A stretch of 21,500 nucleotides of DNA from NCBI GenBank assembly GCA_009760855.2, contig WPIO01000002.1, positions 826,001 to 847,500 on the forward strand, given 5' to 3'. A model generated the notes under the pieces. That model had not been told where the DNA came from and searched no databases. It saw nothing but the letters and a program-made list of their open reading frames with translations. The stretch is from Cristatella mucedo (lineage: Eukaryota; Bryozoa; Phylactolaemata; Cristatellidae). Shown piece by piece: positions 1 to 8,944 of this stretch (its first letter is position 1; each line of letters begins with the position of its first letter). Made by a program: the position numbers and the translations under genes.

Positions 1-630
1 AAAGAGTGACCGACTTGGTGGTGCTGGCCTAATGAAGCCTCCAAAGGCTACAAGCATTCAATTGCGTCGTTCCTGATTTATGCTCTTGCTTGGGTCCGCA
101 GAGAGAACGGATGAGCGTGCAAAATCCAGCGACCTTTTAGCACCATCCGAAGCGAAGGATGAGACCTCAGACATCGTGGCTGCGGTGGCGGCGGCGGCGG
201 CGGCGGTGGCACGACGCTCATTCTATTCGCGAAGCAGGCTGTTTATATACAGATAGATAACCACTTAATTTTTGGATTAATCTAAATAGGCTGGTACTGA
301 GTGCCTTCAGCGTGCCAAGTTCAGCGTCGGTCTCTGGAAGAAAGCTACCCATTTTCGGAAGAGAAAGATACTCATGTTCACTATTCTAATGTGGCCTGTC
401 GAACGGCGCGCGCAGCTTCAGGTATTTAAAATTGGTTATTAACTTTTTTAAAGTGTTTATTTTAGTAGTTTCCATAAACGCTGAAGTGAGGAGTTAAGAA
501 AAACGGTAAACATGACCCACTTTTGCGGCAGCTTCTGAGTCTTTCCGAATAGATTTCCAAGCGACGCCATTGACGCGTTCCTCGAGGTAAATTTTTAGTC
601 TCCCCGAGCCAAAATCCACGCATCGTCCTC
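1..630. other. non-coding stretch with a short GGC tract
   Basis: No exon with credible splice sites was found here on either strand. The only structured element is an imperfect GGC/GGT trinucleotide tract at about 182-210. The open frame on the minus strand at 462-671 has no recognisable domain and overlaps the SINE head that follows, so it is not called. Confidence 0.4.
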
Positions 631-788
631 GATGGGTTTGGCTCAGTGACTCGGGCGCTCGCCCCAAACAAGGTCAGTGTGAATGTATTTGAAGCCCTGG
701 ATCGTGGGTGGGCTCGAGCCCCGTGGCATAAGTGAAGTGCCTGAATGAAGTTGTAAGTTCTCTTACGGCGCTATACAAAGGAATTACT
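631..788 (+). repeat. tRNA-derived SINE, family 2, copy 1
   Basis: The stretch has a pol III type internal promoter. An A-box-like sequence lies at 639-657 (TGGCTCAGTGACTCGGGCG) and a B-box-like sequence at 711-721 (GGCTCGAGCCC), with tRNA-like spacing. Downstream is a tail containing AAGTTCTCTTA, GCGCTATACAAAG and GAATT. The same tail recurs on the minus strand near 2355-2385 and 12985-13020, and the second of those sites also keeps a related head. Shared head plus shared tail at several loci is the basis for calling a SINE rather than a tRNA gene. The exact 5' end and any target-site duplication are not resolved. Confidence 0.6.
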
Positions 789-858
789 CATGCATATCTT
801 TACAAAGATACAATACGAGCACCGCTTCCCGACGGTGAATGTACACGGCTTACTTCAG

Positions 859-953
859 AATAGCCACGTTGCGGTCGCTATTAAAAGATTAGCCCGCAGC
901 GTGGTTGCGTGCTCCGCCGGCAACCGTTCGGCCAGTCGTGCATTTTGGCGCAG
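859..953 (+). CDS. candidate internal coding exon of unknown protein
   Basis: This exon would start after a pyrimidine-containing acceptor (GGCTTACTTCAG) and end at a good donor, CAG followed by GTAACC at 954. Its frame gives a 32-residue basic stretch including VAIKRLARSVVAC and ends in phase 2, matching the next candidate exon. If it is not spliced, the frame hits a TAA straight after the donor, which fits an intron. The open frame also extends back to an ATG at 790, but that ATG sits at the edge of the SINE tail, so the acceptor at 858 is the better left boundary. The protein was not recognised. The 168-nt intron is close in length to the 167-nt intron of the knottin gene at 16.6 kb. A chance reading cannot be excluded. 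Confidence 0.35.
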
Positions 954-1121
954 GTAACCTACCGATCGGTCGAGCGGTATCGCAGCCAGCCGTACCGTGG
1001 CATATTTCTGCCGGCCTCGCCGTTTGCGCCGCCCGCCCCCGCCCCCCCCCCCCGCGCGAAGAGTCAAGGCCGATCTGAGAGCAGCAGAGAGAGGGCATCC
1101 AGCGAGCGCCACCTTTTTCAG

Positions 1122-1245
1122 GTACGACGCCACGGACATGAACGTCTATCGCAGCGCGCTGAGCGCTTGCGTAATAAGCGGTCTGCCAAACGTTCGAGAC
1201 TACATTCACAAGAAGCGCGAAGTCAAGCCTGACAAGAAGAAGTAA
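1122..1245 (+). CDS. candidate terminal coding exon of unknown protein
   Basis: A strong acceptor (CACCTTTTTCAG, ending at 1121) precedes a frame encoding 40 residues and a TAA at 1243-1245. The peptide begins YDATDMNVYRSALSACVI, continues through GLPNVRDYIHKK, and ends in a lysine-rich tail, PDKKK. Codon phase agrees with the candidate exon at 859-953 across an intron of 168 nt (954-1121). Because 168 is divisible by three, that agreement is weak evidence on its own; the TAA lying inside the intron and the protein-like composition are the stronger points. No family was recognised. A competing frame through the same exon gives an arginine-rich peptide ending at 1232 and looks less natural. 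No AATAAA was seen close downstream. Confidence 0.4.
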
Positions 1246-1256
1246 CCGCCGCCCAT

Positions 1257-1276
1257 CCGTCCGTCCGTCCGTCCGT
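1257..1276 (+). repeat. (CCGT)5 microsatellite
   Basis: Five tandem CCGT units lie 11 bp after the candidate stop codon at 1245 and would fall in the 3' untranslated region if that exon is real. Confidence 0.9.
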
Positions 1277-1279
1277 CCA

Positions 1280-2354
1280 TCTGTCAAACTTCGAATGATG
1301 GCGACGATGCTAAGGGCTAACTTTCTTCGCGGGACAGGATTGCTCGCAGTCTTCTGATTATCGAACGTTTGATATCGACTACCGGACGTTGCTTTTTGCT
1401 ACCCACTCGTACACAGGAGGGTGCTTCCGCCGCTCAGAGGCGGTACTTTATTATCTGTATTTTATAAAACGTGACAATTTTGACACGTACGCAGTGCACT
1501 GCTTTTGTATTGGAGTCGGCTTTATTCAACAGAGCAGAACTTTTTTTTTACATCACGAAAACTTGCTGACTGAGAGCTGCACAGTCTTCGCGGTGCTATT
1601 TTGAGAGCTAAGAAATGAAAAAGCCCTGCTCGCTACCTGCGACGCGATGCCTCGAGTTGAGCCGCCGGGGATTGCAGCTGCTGCTGCTGGTGGGTCGCAA
1701 AATGACTGTCTAAATATTAAGCTCTAATTCAAGCGACGCTCGAACGGAATTCGATGGTCAGCTAAGCTGACTCGACATCTGGGCAACCTATGAAATGTGA
1801 TCACCCGTAAAGTAAAACAAATCGATGAACTTCTGTCTTGCCAGCGCCAGTTAAGTTAGTAGCCTTTGTTGCTCAAGTCGCAGAGAATTCATCCACATTA
1901 AATGAGTAGTCAGAATTTCAGCCGTTGTATGCAGCCTGTTTGCCACTCCCACTATCCACTCCCAGCAGCCTTTCGGGTTACGACTCCATTGCTGCTCGCG
2001 GAAAGGCCCTCGCAATCCTAAGCAGTGACCCTGAGCCTTATGGGAGAACCCTGCAGCCCACCGAGTCGTCCCTGGCTCGTTCCAGTCTAAGTGGCAATGA
2101 GCTAAAAAATGTACTCACCACTAGAACCTCGTGCCAACACGGACTAGATTCTGGGACCTGACGAGGTTTGCAGTGAGCTACAGTCACCACTAGGTCAATG
2201 GGTGGCCAGCACGTCGCCATCAGACGGCAAGCGCTTCGGTGCAAAATGCCGGTTACCCTTATGACACGGTAGTTAGGATATTGCATCTTAGAAGCACGAG
2301 GGGGCGGGACTGCGATCGCACGTGCCTATATGCAGTTAAAAATGTATATAATTA
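1280..2354. other. intergenic or intronic, no gene seen
   Basis: Neither strand shows an exon with both a plausible frame and splice sites. Short open frames such as 1389-1604 and 1925-2161 on the plus strand have no recognisable motif and no flanking signals. The stretch is not simple sequence and could be old repeat DNA that is no longer recognisable. Confidence 0.4.
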
Positions 2355-2480
2355 ATTTGTATCTGTAGTGCTCTAAGAGAACTGAATCTATATCCAGCCG
2401 CTTCACAAATGCCGAAAAGCTCAAGCCCCGAACCATTGACCTCGGTCATCCAAGGCGAGCCCCTTAACTCGTTCGCACCG
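2355..2480 (-). repeat. tRNA-derived SINE, family 2, copy 2
   Basis: Read on the minus strand, this has a degenerate A-box region (AACGAGTTAAGGGGCTCGCC), a B-box-like GGTTCGGGGCTTGAGC, then a tail with GGCATTTGTGAAG and CAGTTCTCTTAGAGC. Each block aligns in order with copy 1 at 631-788. The relationship is clear by eye but diverged, so the insertion is old. Confidence 0.5.
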
Positions 2481-2519
2481 TGTGCGCTCATCCCACGCTC
2501 GCTATTAAATAAGATCACC

Positions 2520-3065
2520 CACGTGCGTCGAGTTGCACAATGAGATGAGCGAAATTCGGTTGCACAGTTTGGGTCCAGTGATTGTATTAGAGGAGCAGAG
2601 AGCAGCAGAAAGGGTTGATTTTTTTTATTGGAAATGGTTTATAAGAAAGGCATCAAAGGAAGCCCGGTAATTCTATGAGCAATGTGCTCCCTGGGTTTGA
2701 ATTGTTAATTTGCTCATGTTATTACAGGTTAAAGCGTGTAAGTTTTTTTTCTCTGAGTAGCACGTGCTATTTCCCAATCGCATATGCCTCACAAGTATCA
2801 AGAATTATCTACGAAGTCTTTGCCTTTATGATCAGGACTGTAATTAATTGGAAATTGGTCAGTGCTTCTGATAAGAAAACTGAAACATTTGCGTCTTATG
2901 GGACACGTTCAGTCACAAAAAAAGCAAATAAATTAAAACTAGAAGGAATCTATCCAGAATTCACATTAAAATGACCACTCCAAAGAACTCAGAAATGATT
3001 AGATGTTCTATATTTGTGGCTATACTGCAATCGCCTCTTCAAAGAAGCCCTAAACATAGTCCACC
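2520..3065. other. AT-richer stretch, no gene seen
   Basis: A 99-codon open frame at 2675-2974 on the plus strand has no recognisable domain, no acceptor and an AT-driven composition. It is left uncalled. No repeats shared with the rest of the window were noticed. Confidence 0.35.
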
Positions 3066-3691
3066 TTTATTTTTACAATAGAAAGTCCTTGATGAAGACC
3101 TTAAAGTTCACGATATCCTGCCGAAAGCTCTCGCCTCGCTCCTCCGAGTATCCTGACATGTTCTACCGCGAAAGCATTCTCTTAAGTGCACGATGATATG
3201 GCAGATAGTGAGAAGCTCTACATCCGATTTCGGCATTGCTTTTTTAGAGAGCCTGCACAGTCAGTTTTCAGCCTTGCAATTTCCCAGAAAGCTGTGCAGC
3301 TACAAAATTGTTTCGAGTCACTTTCTTCATCCTGTTCAGTTTATTTGAAAATTCGCCACAATCTTCGTCAATCTCCTCGTCAAACTGGTAACATATTAGC
3401 TCCAGCAAGCCGACTGAAGAAGCTGTAAGCTGTAGGGAAAAGCTAGTGACCCCTTCGGCAATCAGTTATGTTCACGCTTTCATCCAAAGAGTTCCACTTC
3501 TTTAGCATAGATCTGACTATCTCAGCACTAGACTGGACTTGGTAAGACCAAGCATCTGAATTGATATTTTTAGTTTTTTTCTGGTCAGACGATTGTAGCT
3601 TTCTCTCTTAAGCCACATCTGTGAAATTAGAATATGGATCTGAAATATCTTCCTTGCTAACTCGCTGACGCCGCTCTCTCTTGAATACTTC
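3066..3691 (-). pseudogene. decayed coding relic of unknown protein
   Basis: On the minus strand one frame runs from 3691 to 3446 with protein-like, hydrophilic composition (for example SKEDISDPYSNFTDV and VRSMLKKWNSLDES), broken by a TAA at 3610-3608 and ended by a TAG at 3445-3443. After a frame change a second run at 3429-3271 continues in the same style (ELICYQFDEEIDEDCG, LNRMKKVTRNNF). It meets stops at 3270-3268, 3246-3244 and 3165-3163, then a last run ending in FRQDIVNFKVFIKDFLL with TAA at 3075-3073. An AATAAA signal sits directly after that stop (3071-3066). The pattern fits a gene or mobile-element ORF inactivated by stops and a frameshift. No poly(A) tract follows, so a processed copy is not shown. 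The family was not recognised. The 5' end is cut by the LINE fragment that begins near 3700. Confidence 0.4.
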
Positions 3692-3699
3692 AGAAGACT

Positions 3700-4352
3700 G
3701 CTTCTACAGCTAGCCATCACGTCCAATCCCTATCCAAGATTAGGAGCTGTCTTCCACAGTGGCTTTGTTGTAATTCCCCATTGGCTGGGCTACCAAAGAA
3801 AGCAACTAGGTCACTGCAGCGGACTGTGAATATGATCGTAAGTCTAGTCTTCAAGTCCTAGAGGTTTAAGCACATGCTTCCTTTGCTAAAAGAGCTAGGA
3901 TGGTTGCCGGTTGAGCAACGGATACAGAGCAAAGTTCTTACGCTGACCCACAAGGCCCGCCACGGCTTGGCTCCTTCGTCCCTAGCTGAACTGCTGCATC
4001 AGTTTCAGCCTCTTCGCGCTCTCGGGTCCTGTGTGGACAATAAATTAGCTGTCCCATTTCTCCGCTTAAAGACCGTTGGCGACAGAAGCTGTAGCTCTGC
4101 ATGTCCTAGACTGTGGAACTCGCATCCACAATTCTTACGCAACGACAACTACTGTTCTGCTGCCGACTATGGCTCATCCTTTTCAGCGGTCCTGAGCTGC
4201 TACTCCCACGCTACTCACTACCTCAACTGCTCACCTGACTCTGCTATGCTTCCCACTTTCTCTTTGTTGCGTGAGACGAAGTCTGTTGGCTACCGAATGC
4301 GTACCGAAAGCCGCTTAGGCTGTGAGTGCGCCATACAAAACTCTCCTGCATA
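3700..4352 (+). mobile_element. degraded L2/CR1-type LINE 3' end (reverse transcriptase C-terminus)
   Basis: The plus-strand frame carries hallmark residues of the C-terminal part of L2/CR1-group non-LTR reverse transcriptases. CNSPLAGLPKKATRSLQRTVN matches the family pattern DYCNSLLYGLP...LQRVQN. ELGWLPVEQRIQSKVLTLTHK matches LHWLPVxxRIxFKxLTLTYK. HGLAPSSLAELL, then LAVPFLRLKTVGDRS and RLWNSHP follow in the expected order. An in-frame TAG at 3859-3861 and degeneration after about 4170 show it is dead. The 3' end near 4318-4350 (GTGAGTGCGCCATACAAAAC) resembles LINE tails of this type. The upstream catalytic domain (YADD region) and the endonuclease are absent, as expected of a 5'-truncated insertion. 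Family assignment is from remembered consensus patterns. Confidence 0.8.
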
Positions 4353-4694
4353 ACACCCACGTGGTCGTTGTGACTTTGTGGGGTTACTGACGGAAATACA
4401 TTACATTTTGAAACCCAATGCCATATTTGGAGAGGCGGTAATGTGGAGCATAGTGCTTTTTGGTACTGATGGGATGGATGAATGAATTCGGTCGATACAT
4501 GCTGGGATATGATACTGGAATAAATGACATAATATTGGACGAATGGATGTGGATACATGATACAAACTTACTCTTGCCTGTTCAACGTTTCCATGGGTCC
4601 AACATGCACAGCTAGCAGTTGCTTGAATGTAATGCAATGCAGTTTATCTCCATCTGCAACTCCACAAAGTCACAGAGACTTAGTGGATATTAAG

Positions 4695-4853
4695 CTGGAG
4701 AATTTTCTATAGCGCACTCACACTCTGGTGGGCTTGTCGCAGGCGCACAATAGACAACCATCTTTTACGTAAAACAAGAGAAAGTGAGTAGTATAGTTGA
4801 GTCAGGAAGGCAGTCAAAGAAGTAAGTGGCATGAAAAATGCAGCTCAGAATGG
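4695..4853 (-). repeat. inverted partial copy of the LINE 3' tail
   Basis: Read on the minus strand, this matches the end of the plus-strand LINE at 4189-4350. Both have CTGAGCTGC, a CATGCCACTTACT/CACGCTACTCACT block, CTGACTC, CACTTTCTCTTG and a GTGAGTGCGC(C/T)ATA ending. The copies are clearly related but diverged. Upstream on the minus strand (4860-5013) no reverse-transcriptase motif was seen, so this is a separate short fragment. Confidence 0.6.
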
Positions 4854-5046
4854 TTGCAATTGGTTCATGCCAGATTATTGGGCTAGCAAACTCAAAATGT
4901 TCTTTTTCTCGTTCCGCACTAGTCTGTAAGCTCATCAGAATTATGCAGTTAACAAAATGACGTTTCACACAATGCCTAATATTTGCAAGAAATCTCCATC
5001 TAGCAAGGCGCAACTGTTCACCTTATCTTCAAGAGTTCTCTTGCAG

Positions 5047-5141
5047 TGTTTGCATGTAAAATCGAGGTGCCGCCAGAGCTACTGGCTTTGATCCGCGACA
5101 TTCAGTCCGACTTGGACCGAGAATCAGTATCCGCTTCGTAG
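5047..5141 (+). CDS. weak candidate terminal exon
   Basis: A pyrimidine-rich acceptor (AGAGTTCTCTTGCAG, ending at 5046) precedes 30 codons and a TAG at 5139-5141. The peptide reads FACKIEVPPELLALIRDIQS then DLDRESVSAS, which is protein-like and acidic. No partner exon with a matching donor was found upstream, and the length is within what chance allows. The function is unknown. Old transposon coding sequence is an alternative. Confidence 0.2.
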
Positions 5142-5315
5142 GGCCTGACGCATCCTAGCAAACGCTCGCTTTCAGAGAGTCCTTTTTCACTCTCGCCTGG
5201 ATGCATTTTGTCAACGAACGTATTAGTATGCATCGGCTAACCTCTCGAAACAATTTCAAGCAAATATGGCTACTCAATATTCTCTTGCTCTGCGAAAAAT
5301 TTACTATAATCAATC

Positions 5316-5480
5316 GTAAGGCGGTTTCTTTTTACGATCTCGGCCCCGATGTCGTGGGCTCGAGTTCTGCGGTGGGCGATCCCTTATCGCCACTGCAAGC
5401 GGCGGTGATAGCCGTAAAGTCTCTTCTGTCGCTATAAAAAAGAGGCTGTTAAATCAGCTAGCTATTTATTTATTTTAATT
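5316..5480 (+). repeat. tRNA-derived SINE, family 1, copy A (5' truncated)
   Basis: The copy starts inside the A box (GTAAGGCGG). It then shows a B-box-like GGGCTCGAGTTCTGC, GGGCGATCC, and a conserved body containing CACTGCAAGCGGCGGTGATA, GCCGTAAAGT and CTTCTGTCGCTAT, followed by AATCAGCTAG and an AT-rich end. These blocks match the fuller copy at 8757-8940 in order and spacing. Confidence 0.75.
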
Positions 5481-5936
5481 TACTTTTAAACGTCGATTGA
5501 TACAACTCGTACTAGTGCGTTATGTACGCCTGATCCTCACTAATTCGGGTATCGGCACAGTGCACAGGCATGTTATGAGCCAGGGGTGCGAGCAGGGGAA
5601 TTAGGTGAACGCACTTAGTGGCCAAGGCGAATGAATTGAAATGCATTACCTTGTGGCCTCGTTCGCCCGGAGATACCGAACCCGAGCGGGCGGAGCTCGG
5701 GTTCAGCTGAAACGTTCTGCTCTCTCTCTGCCCAAGGCTGCTCGTCGCCATCTCTCGTCATGCGAAGCGACTCGGACTCGCGGAAATAGCTGGCGAAAGT
5801 GAGAGACGCGGGCTGGCAGCAGCCGCGTAGCTCCGTCTCGTGGATGCAAGCGTTGCGAGCGTTGGCACGATTGATCGCAGCGTTGAGTTCACTGCGCGAG
5901 CAGTCGCCTGTCCAACTGGCTGCCAATGGACGGCTT
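5481..5936. other. GC-rising stretch, no gene supported
   Basis: Open frames overlap on both strands (for example 5615-5926 minus and 5840-6028 plus). None has a recognised domain, a signal peptide or matched splice sites. Confidence 0.35.
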
Positions 5937-5972
5937 GCCAGCGCCCCCTAGGCGCCCCTAGGGGGCGCTGGC
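5937..5972. repeat. 16-bp perfect inverted repeat, 4-nt loop
   Basis: The left arm at 5937-5952 pairs with the right arm at 5957-5972 without mismatch across a 4-nt spacer (CGCC). The arms contain CCCCCTAGG. It is a strong potential hairpin or cruciform inside a GC-rich block. Confidence 0.9.
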
Positions 5973-6708
5973 TGGCGCAGCTCTCTGTGCCCAGCTCTCG
6001 GCCGAGACCTCTAGCAGCCGCCGTGTAAAGTTATCCAGAGCCGTCTGTCGGGCCGTCGAACGAGCGCGCGCGCGCCGGGGCGGGCGCGCCGGGGGGGGGC
6101 AGAGTGCATCGGCGCCGATGGCAATAGGCGGCGGCGGCGGCGGCGGCAGCGGCCGCAGCAGCTCTCTCGCGGGCGCACCAGGAAGCTGCAGCCTCGCCGA
6201 GACCGGACGGCGGCAAACGCTCGATCGTCATTGCATTACTGGCGCAGGAGCGGCGACGAGCTGCCGAAGAGCTAAGTGTCACTAATAACTGCGAAGCCGG
6301 GTTATTAGCCGGGTCCCTTCGCGCGCCGCGCTTCGGCGGCGGCACGTCGCAGGTCGTCCTCGGCACCCGTCCGAAGCTAACCGCGTCGGCGCATCGCGGC
6401 TAATGCGCGCGCACGCGCCTCGCACGCGTCAGCGGCGCCGCGCTCGATCGGCGCCAGTCAGAGCGACGGCCTTCGCGCGCTCGACTCGGGAGCGCTGCCG
6501 TCGACTTCTGAGAGCGCGCTTTACGCCGTTCCGTCCGGGCGTGCATCTCGCCGCGAGCCTGCCGTCACCTAGACTAATCCGCTGCAGCGAGCGGAAATCG
6601 ATTTTGGAACCGAAAGGCGCCGACCGGGCGACGAAGGCACTCTAGAGACTCCTCGAGTCGTCCCGGCTGAACTGTCGCACCGCGGTTCTGCCGGGGACGA
6701 CCGGCCGG
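5973..6708. other. CpG-rich block with GGC repeat
   Basis: Dense CpG and a GGC trinucleotide run at 6127-6147 suggest a CpG-island-like region. That could mark a promoter, but no TATA, initiator or first exon could be tied to it. Long open frames on both strands are the normal result of this composition. Confidence 0.35.
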
Positions 6709-6709
6709 A

Positions 6710-6762
6710 TATACGAATGGAAAGGAACGGACCGGCCGGTTATGTTCCTTTCCATGCGTATA
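6710..6762. repeat. 19-bp inverted repeat with one mismatch, 15-nt loop
   Basis: The left arm at 6710-6728 (TATACGAATGGAAAGGAAC) pairs with 6744-6762 with a single mismatch. The loop contains ACCGGCCGGT, itself a palindrome. A second GACCGGCCGGAT lies just upstream at 6699-6710, so the unit looks partly duplicated. Confidence 0.85.
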
Positions 6763-6789
6763 GCGAGCTCGTAGGGGCTGCCGCAATTT

Positions 6790-7100
6790 CTAGGACCCAA
6801 CGCAAGAACTTAAAACTTAAACTTCAACGCAAACTTTAGCTCGAAAGCGACGATTCGTCGTCTGCATGCGTGCCTGTTGCGTCAAGCCGGGTTTACGCGG
6901 CGAGTCTTGCCTATTAACTGTTTCTGTCCCACGTCGGTCTTCCTTCTTGCAGAAAGTTTACACGATCAGTCTACCTCTAAGTCTTCCTTCCTACTGGCTT
7001 CGCCCCCTCAGAGTGACGTGTAAAAACCTTTCATGTTTGGGCGGTAGGAAACGGCCCTCCGCTATGCGCCTCTCGGTGAATTTTTACCCTCCACGATTGT
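6790..7100. other. no gene supported
   Basis: A good acceptor-like sequence (GGTCTTCCTTCTTGCAG, ending near 6951) is followed by an open frame that runs into AT-rich simple sequence. The peptide is not protein-like beyond about 40 residues, so no exon is called. Confidence 0.3.
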
Positions 7101-7107
7101 CTTTATC

Positions 7108-7200
7108 GCCTTTATTATATTATTTTATTATGTCTTTATTATATTATATATAATATATATATATTTACTATATTATTATATTATATTGTATCAGTCTTTA
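7108..7200. repeat. AT-rich TTA/TA simple repeat
   Basis: Interrupted TTA, TATTA and TA units make up almost the whole stretch. Confidence 0.85.
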
Positions 7201-7258
7201 TCGCCCACCGCCTCATTATCTTATAATTATATGTAAACACGATGAGCTCGTGCTTTAC

Positions 7259-7319
7259 CGTCAGCAGGGACTCGCGCGAGAAACACTTCGATGACTTCGC
7301 CGGTCGAGTCGTCCGCCAT
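7259..7319 (-). CDS. weak candidate first coding exon
   Basis: On the minus strand an ATG at 7319-7317 sits in a good initiation context (AAGCATGG). It opens a 20-residue frame, MADDSTGEVIEVFLARVPAD, ending in phase 1 at a donor-like ACG followed by GTAAAG (7258-7253). If unspliced, the frame stops ten codons later, so a 30-residue short ORF is the alternative. The rest of such a gene would lie at lower coordinates, but no matching acceptor exon was identified. Protein unknown. Confidence 0.2.
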
Positions 7320-7683
7320 GCTTTTCAATGCAACGAATAAGGTGCGCCCTTCGACGGCGCTTACCATTGGTCATTTGCTAAGTCTAGCCCTATTCTTGGC
7401 CTGGGAGTAGAACTACGTTTGGATTTTGAGTCTTCGTAAAGTCAGCCCTGAGTCTCGAACCGCTCCCATATTGGGTGACGTATACACCAAAGACTTGTAG
7501 GGAAGAAGCAGGTCGGAAGCAAGACTCACTGCACATGAGTAAACCTAGCTTTACGCTTTCTGCCGCCGATAGATGGCGCCGCCCTCGAGTCTGACCGCCG
7601 GGCGGAATGTGCTAAGGACGCCTTTAATCGGGCTCGCGACGGAAGCGGGGATTGAGGCTCGCGGCACGACGTGCCTCTGGGCG

Positions 7684-7949
7684 CACCTGCAGCAAGGTTT
7701 CGTAGAATTCTCGGGCAGCTAAGGGCACCAGGGCGGGAAGTAAAGTAAGCCAACGTCCAAGTAAACAGTACGTGGATCAGTACCGCCCGGGCGCGTAGAG
7801 CGCTCGAGATGGTTCGTCACGGTGCTCTTTTACCGGGTCGCGTTTCCAATAAAAAAAACTCGACAATAAATTTAGAGAATAACTCCAAACTAGTACTTTC
7901 GGGCAAATTTTGAAGCTGCAATGTGGTCACCTCGGCACAGTCGAAAGCT
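7684..7949 (+). repeat. dispersed repeat R1, copy 1
   Basis: From CACCTGCAGCA to TCGAAAGCT this is nearly identical to 10964-11234; the best-matched part starts at CGTAGAATTCTCGGGCAGC (7701). Only scattered substitutions and a short A-run difference separate the copies. Both are in the same orientation about 3.28 kb apart. No open frame or terminal inverted repeats were seen. It may be a non-autonomous mobile element or a local duplication. Confidence 0.9.
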
Positions 7950-8218
7950 AGAACTGCTCTAGCCCTGCGACAGAGACGAGGCAATGGAGTGCCTACGTAG
8001 CTAGGGCGTGGCGTGGTCAGGTGGAATTGAGCCTGCCTACCCTCCAGCCTCGCTTAAACTCTCGGAGAATCGGTAGCAATTTGGAGGTGCTCTGTGCTCT
8101 CTAAGAGTCCGCAAGAGTCTGGAGACAGTCTCAATGAACAGGTCGGGGCTGAAGCACGCCAGAATGGAGCATGACAGTGTGCATGTCGTCAACCCTTGAT
8201 TATTGATTTTTCTTGCAG
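7950..8218. other. unique stretch, no gene seen
   Basis: Nothing recognisable was found, except that the last bases (TTATTGATTTTTCTTGCAG, ending at 8218) form a strong splice acceptor for the candidate exon that follows. Confidence 0.4.
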
Positions 8219-8425
8219 CGATTTTTTAAGCAGCTAGATAGAGATTTAATTCTCTTAGGACGCTACGCAACCAATGTATTGTCATTAATAGTATTATCAC
8301 AAAAACGCATTTCCGTCGTGTACGCTGACAGAAGAGACAGCATAAAATGCGGTTTTCAATCATGGAGGGCCCGAGGATTTTTCAGACGGCGAAGTCATTT
8401 TAATACGGAAAATTTAATGAATTGA
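8219..8425 (+). CDS. candidate terminal exon after a strong acceptor
   Basis: A textbook pyrimidine tract and CAG at 8218 precede 68 codons in phase 0, ending at TGA 8423-8425. The peptide starts RFFKQLDRDLILLGRY, has a moderately hydrophobic part (TNVLSLIVLS), then a basic C-terminal part (RARGFFRRRSHF). No domain was recognised and no upstream partner exon was found. The AT-leaning base use differs from the GC-rich blocks around it. It may equally be a chance frame behind a cryptic acceptor. Confidence 0.25.
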   Translation, partial: RFFKQLDRDLILLGRYATNVLSLIVLSQKRISVVYADRRDSIKCGFQSWRARGFFRRRSHFNTENLMN

Positions 8426-8456
8426 CCCGTTACTTAGCACGATTGGCTCGTATACA

Positions 8457-8638
8457 TACAGTCGACTCCGCTTACAAGAATACGCTCGGGCCGGCAAATA
8501 AGCATTCTTATAAGCGGAGTAATTCTATATGCGGAGGATTCGCCATATGCAAAAACGTTCGGCGACGAAGAACTGCTTTTCTTACAAGCGGAGTACTCCT
8601 ATATCAGATATTCTTATACGCTGACTTTATATATATAA

Positions 8639-8640
<2 letters not shown>
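8457..8640 (+). mobile_element. pogo/Tigger-like transposon terminal fragment
   Basis: After a TA dinucleotide the sequence starts CAGTCGACTCCGCTTACAAG, which resembles the termini of pogo/Tigger (Tc1-mariner superfamily) elements: TA target site, then CAGT. A 17-bp inverted repeat, 8465-8481 against 8504-8520, has one mismatch. The motif CTTACAAGCGGAGTA/CTTATAAGCGGAGTA recurs within the fragment. No opposite terminus was found before the TA microsatellite and SINE that follow, so only one end remains. No transposase is present. Confidence 0.4.

Positions 8641-8701
<61 letters not shown>
8641..8701. repeat. (TA)n microsatellite
   Basis: A nearly uninterrupted run of about 30 TA units abuts the transposon-like fragment. 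Confidence 0.97.
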
Positions 8702-8703
<2 letters not shown>

Positions 8704-8756
8704 ATGTGCATAGGAAGGCTAGCTGATTCAACAGCTTCATTGACTCGTTTCGTGAG

Positions 8757-8940
8757 CCGTGATGGCGCAGTAGGTAAGGCGGTTGGTTGCTTTTTACAAT
8801 TTCGGTCCCGAGGTCAGGGTTCGTATCCTGCGGGAGGCGATCCTATATTGTCACTGCAAGCGATGGTGATAGCCGTACAGGTTCTTCTGTCGCTTTACTA
8901 AAGACACTGCTGAATCAGCTAGTATTTTTTAATTTGTTTA
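8757..8940 (+). repeat. tRNA-derived SINE, family 1, copy B (most complete)
   Basis: An A-box-like TGGCGCAGTAGGTAAGGCGG lies at 8763-8782 and a B-box-like GGTTCGTATCC at 8818-8828. The body has CACTGCAAGCGATGGTGATA, GCCGTACAGG and CTTCTGTCGC, then AATCAGCTAG and a T/A-rich end. This copy defines the family, which also occurs at 5316-5480 plus, 8945-9066 minus, 18650-18768 minus and 20702-20785 minus. Confidence 0.85.
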
Positions 8941-8944
8941 TCAT

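Noticed and set aside
3425-3452. A 28-nt GT-AG segment on the minus strand that would repair the reading frame of the relic
   Set aside because: It is far too short for an animal intron, and other in-frame stops remain. A frameshift in a dead sequence is the simpler reading.
8763-8830. tRNA gene suggested by good A and B boxes
   Set aside because: The head lacks paired acceptor arms and is followed by a body shared with four other loci, so it is a SINE.
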